The position numbers and the translations under genes were made by a program. Below the pieces are notes generated by a model. The model made no database searches. It was not told the DNA's origin and saw only the letters and a list, made by a program, of their open reading frames with translations. From an uncultured Methanolobus sp. (lineage in GTDB: Archaea; Halobacteriota; Methanosarcinia; Methanosarcinales; Methanosarcinaceae), in assembly GCF_963667555.1 (NCBI RefSeq), contig NZ_OY763421.1, forward strand, positions 1,939,562 to 2,003,561: a DNA stretch of 64,000 bases, read 5' to 3'. This document shows, piece after piece, positions 62,460-64,000 of the stretch (the stretch's first letter is position 1; the number at the start of each line of letters is the position of its first letter).

Positions 62460-63338
62460 TCAGATATCCAGCTGCATCAGTTCATTGTCACTTAAAGCAT
62501 CATCTTCCTCACGCTCAAAGATGATACCACCCGGTGCACGCATCACACCGTCTACACGGGCACTCTCATGTATCTTTATTGACTGTGAGTTGATCTCTCC
62601 CAGAATATGCGTTCCGGCAGCAACGTAAACATTGCCCCTGGAAATGATATTTCCGTGGATCACATTGTCTTTTCCGAGCTTTACATCCTGAATGGTACGT
62701 ATGCTTCCATAGAGAGTTGTCTCATTTGCCATATCAAGGGATGTTGCACGTATGTTCCCTACAAGTCTGCACTTGCTTCCGACAATGGCATGTGATGGAA
62801 CCCTTATGGAGTCCATGGATATCTTGGAACCGTTAGGAATGATCATTGAATTGAGTCCAATAGACTCCTCGTCATCCTCAAACAGATCCTCTAACGCCTT
62901 TTCAACTTCCTCGTCCTTTCCAAGCCTCAGAAGCTCGCTGATATAAAGGAAAAGATAAACTATGACCGGCACTGGATTTCTTACAACTATCCAGCCTTTG
63001 GCTTCAAAACCACCGTTGATCTTCACATCATTACCAATATCGAGATCACCTTTTACCACCAGTTTTCCATCGATGGTAACGAATTCCCCGATATAGGCAT
63101 TCTCGTCCGTCTTGACGTTACCGCCTATCTGAGACCAGATATCGATCCTTGTATCTCCGGTGGTGACCAGATCACCTGTAACGTTGACCCTTTCACCAAG
63201 TATTGCTGAATGTGCAATGATACCGTACTTTATTTCAGAGTGATTGCCTGCAATAACATCCCCATCTATGACTATTGTACGCTCTTCCATCCTTGTATTG
63301 TCTGGAATTACAAATGTCTTGAATATCTCCTCTTCTAT
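62460..63338 (-). CDS. Bactofilin-like polymer-forming protein, possible AUA start
   Basis: About 292 residues. Repeated short beta turns give a beta-helix pattern: HSAILGERVNVTGDLVT, IGGNVKTDENAYIGEFV, LVVKGDLDIGNDVKI, then a break with membrane-like VVRNPVPVIVYLFLYIS and an acidic stretch, and a second helix part (SKCRLVGNIRATSL, NVIHGNIISRGNVYVAAG). Archaeal bactofilin-like proteins look like this. The first ATG, at 63290, has no site, and the 16 codons before it (EEEIFKTFVIPDNTR) read as protein; ATA 63338, after GGAGAGTGA, is the better start. Confidence 0.72.
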   Translation of the reverse strand: MEEEIFKTFVIPDNTRMEERTIVIDGDVIAGNHSEIKYGIIAHSAILGERVNVTGDLVTTGDTRIDIWSQIGGNVKTDENAYIGEFVTIDGKLVVKGDLDIGNDVKINGGFEAKGWIVVRNPVPVIVYLFLYISELLRLGKDEEVEKALEDLFEDDEESIGLNSMIIPNGSKISMDSIRVPSHAIVGSKCRLVGNIRATSLDMANETTLYGSIRTIQDVKLGKDNVIHGNIISRGNVYVAAGTHILGEINSQSIKIHESARVDGVMRAPGGIIFEREEDDALSDNELMQLDI

Positions 63339-63342
63339 GCTT

Positions 63343-63351
63343 TCACTCTCC
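63343..63351 (-). promoter_or_regulatory. Ribosome-binding site before a possible AUA start
   Basis: GGAGAGTGA on the minus strand, four bases before ATA 63338. The frame has a TGA just upstream and no ATG, GTG or TTG before ATG 63290. Confidence 0.5.
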
Positions 63352-63432
63352 GGTCAGGGATTTACTGTATCAAAGGCACTAATGACTTTATTTTCATCGT
63401 ATTTAATAGAGATAGATTTATAAATAGTTATT

Positions 63433-63906
63433 CTAGGATTGTGCTATCCCTCGCCTTACATCAACTGCAGGCCCACGCTCCATGCGAATTGCTTCAACAG
63501 GTGACAGTAATAATTGCCCTGTTGCAAGTATCTCATCCTTTCCATCCACAAGAATAACCTCATCTCCTGCCCTAAGTTCCGGGTCTACTGCAACTACATG
63601 TTTTGCAAAAGCGGTTTTGCCTGCTGAGACAAATGGAACTGCATCGTCACAAATCACAACTCTTGATGCCGGCTTTTCAAGACCCTTATGCAAAGCAACT
63701 GCCCCGTCTATACTGAGAGTGAGCATTCCGTCCCTTGCACGAACCGTTGCCATGTGCCTTCCGTTGTACTGGACCTGTCTTACGCGTTTTGTCCTTGAAA
63801 GCAGGAATGTTACACCATCCGGGAAAAGAATATCTCCACAACCCTTACCGAACTGAATGTCGGCCATTGTCCTGACTCTAATGAGGTTTTTATCTGCATT
63901 GCTCAT
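63433..63906 (-). CDS. PUA-domain RNA-binding protein
   Basis: 157 residues. The C-terminal half is a PUA domain: FVSAGKTAFAKHVVAVDPELRAGDEVILVD (in parts), ILATGQLLLS and the closing RGIAQS. The N-terminal half (IRTMADIQFGKGCGDILFPD, GRHMATVRARDGMLTLS) resembles the C2 part of archaeosine tRNA-guanine transglycosylase proteins, as in stand-alone ArcTGT-like PUA proteins. It probably binds tRNA or rRNA. No catalytic residues visible. Confidence 0.75.
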   Translation of the reverse strand: MSNADKNLIRVRTMADIQFGKGCGDILFPDGVTFLLSRTKRVRQVQYNGRHMATVRARDGMLTLSIDGAVALHKGLEKPASRVVICDDAVPFVSAGKTAFAKHVVAVDPELRAGDEVILVDGKDEILATGQLLLSPVEAIRMERGPAVDVRRGIAQS

Positions 63907-64000
63907 AGTTGCTAAATAAAGTATAAGTTTTAAAATGATAGCGGTTAAATTGATATGTAATTATCTCTTATTTAAGGAAGTGAACATCGTTTGCTATATA
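63907..64000. other. Window end, divergent upstream region
   Basis: A+T-rich sequence upstream of the PUA gene. GGAAGTGA at about 63977 may be the ribosome-binding site of a + gene that begins at the very end or just outside the window. Confidence 0.3.

Overview
The window comes from a methanogenic archaeon, most likely a methylotrophic member of the Methanosarcinaceae (Methanolobus, Methanococcoides or a close relative). The evidence is an archaeal oligosaccharyltransferase AglB, archaellum genes, archaeal AlaS, PCNA, PriL and TFS, an MptD-type dihydroneopterin aldolase, a CfbB/CbiA-type amidotransferase, and a homoaconitase-type small subunit with the YLRT loop expected for coenzyme B synthesis. 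The genus is inferred from gene content and general look only.

Region 1 (1-32.65 kb, all genes on +) is a surface-glycan locus, visibly richer in A+T than the rest. It opens with a 5'-truncated sugar nucleotidyltransferase, then a UDP-glucuronate decarboxylase, GDP-mannose 4,6-dehydratase, flippase, C-methyltransferase, a glycosyltransferase-FkbM methyltransferase fusion, a small protein that appears to start at AUA, a divergent epimerase/dehydratase and a glycosyltransferase (to 10.1 kb). A promoter at about 10.19 kb then heads a pseudaminic-acid-like operon: PseB, cupin, PseC, SpsF-type cytidylyltransferase, aldo/keto reductase, SDR, GNAT (PseH-like), an epimerase-like protein, ATP-grasp, HAD and PseI. 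No PseG is visible. A methyltransferase follows. A second, apparently leaderless operon (20.59-27.34 kb) holds AcpS, a DmpG-like aldolase, an AMP-forming acyl ligase, a VOC protein, a cyclase-family hydrolase, an acyl carrier protein, an AAC(3)-family acyltransferase and a DUF4910-type protein. This acyl-carrier module next to nonulosonate genes is the most interesting system in the window. It recalls the part of the Campylobacter jejuni flagellin locus that puts acyl groups on pseudaminic acid. A capsule-type glycosyltransferase with an HP motif, a membrane GT2 and AglB finish the region, so the sugar is probably transferred to an N-glycan on S-layer protein or archaellin.

Region 2 (32.7-35.2 kb, +) holds hacB/leuD, a conserved gene of unknown function and aksF/leuB. 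Region 3 (35.2-45.7 kb) is an archaellum operon on the minus strand (arlCE-F-G-H-I-J, without archaellin), a divergent methyltransferase, two response regulators (one fused to a degenerate RecA-like domain) and a KaiC-like double-RecA protein.

Region 4 (45.8-64 kb) is housekeeping: alaS, two small unknown genes, surE, moaA with a 49-residue small gene, cfbB/cbiA, a PEF-CTERM surface protein with short tandem repeats, nudix-tfs-pcna-priL, an artA-asd-pssA-mptD operon linking archaeosortase with archaetidylserine and archaetidylethanolamine synthesis, argD-hisC, a small membrane protein, a bactofilin-like polymer-forming protein and a PUA-domain protein. I saw no tRNA, rRNA, CRISPR array or insertion sequence.
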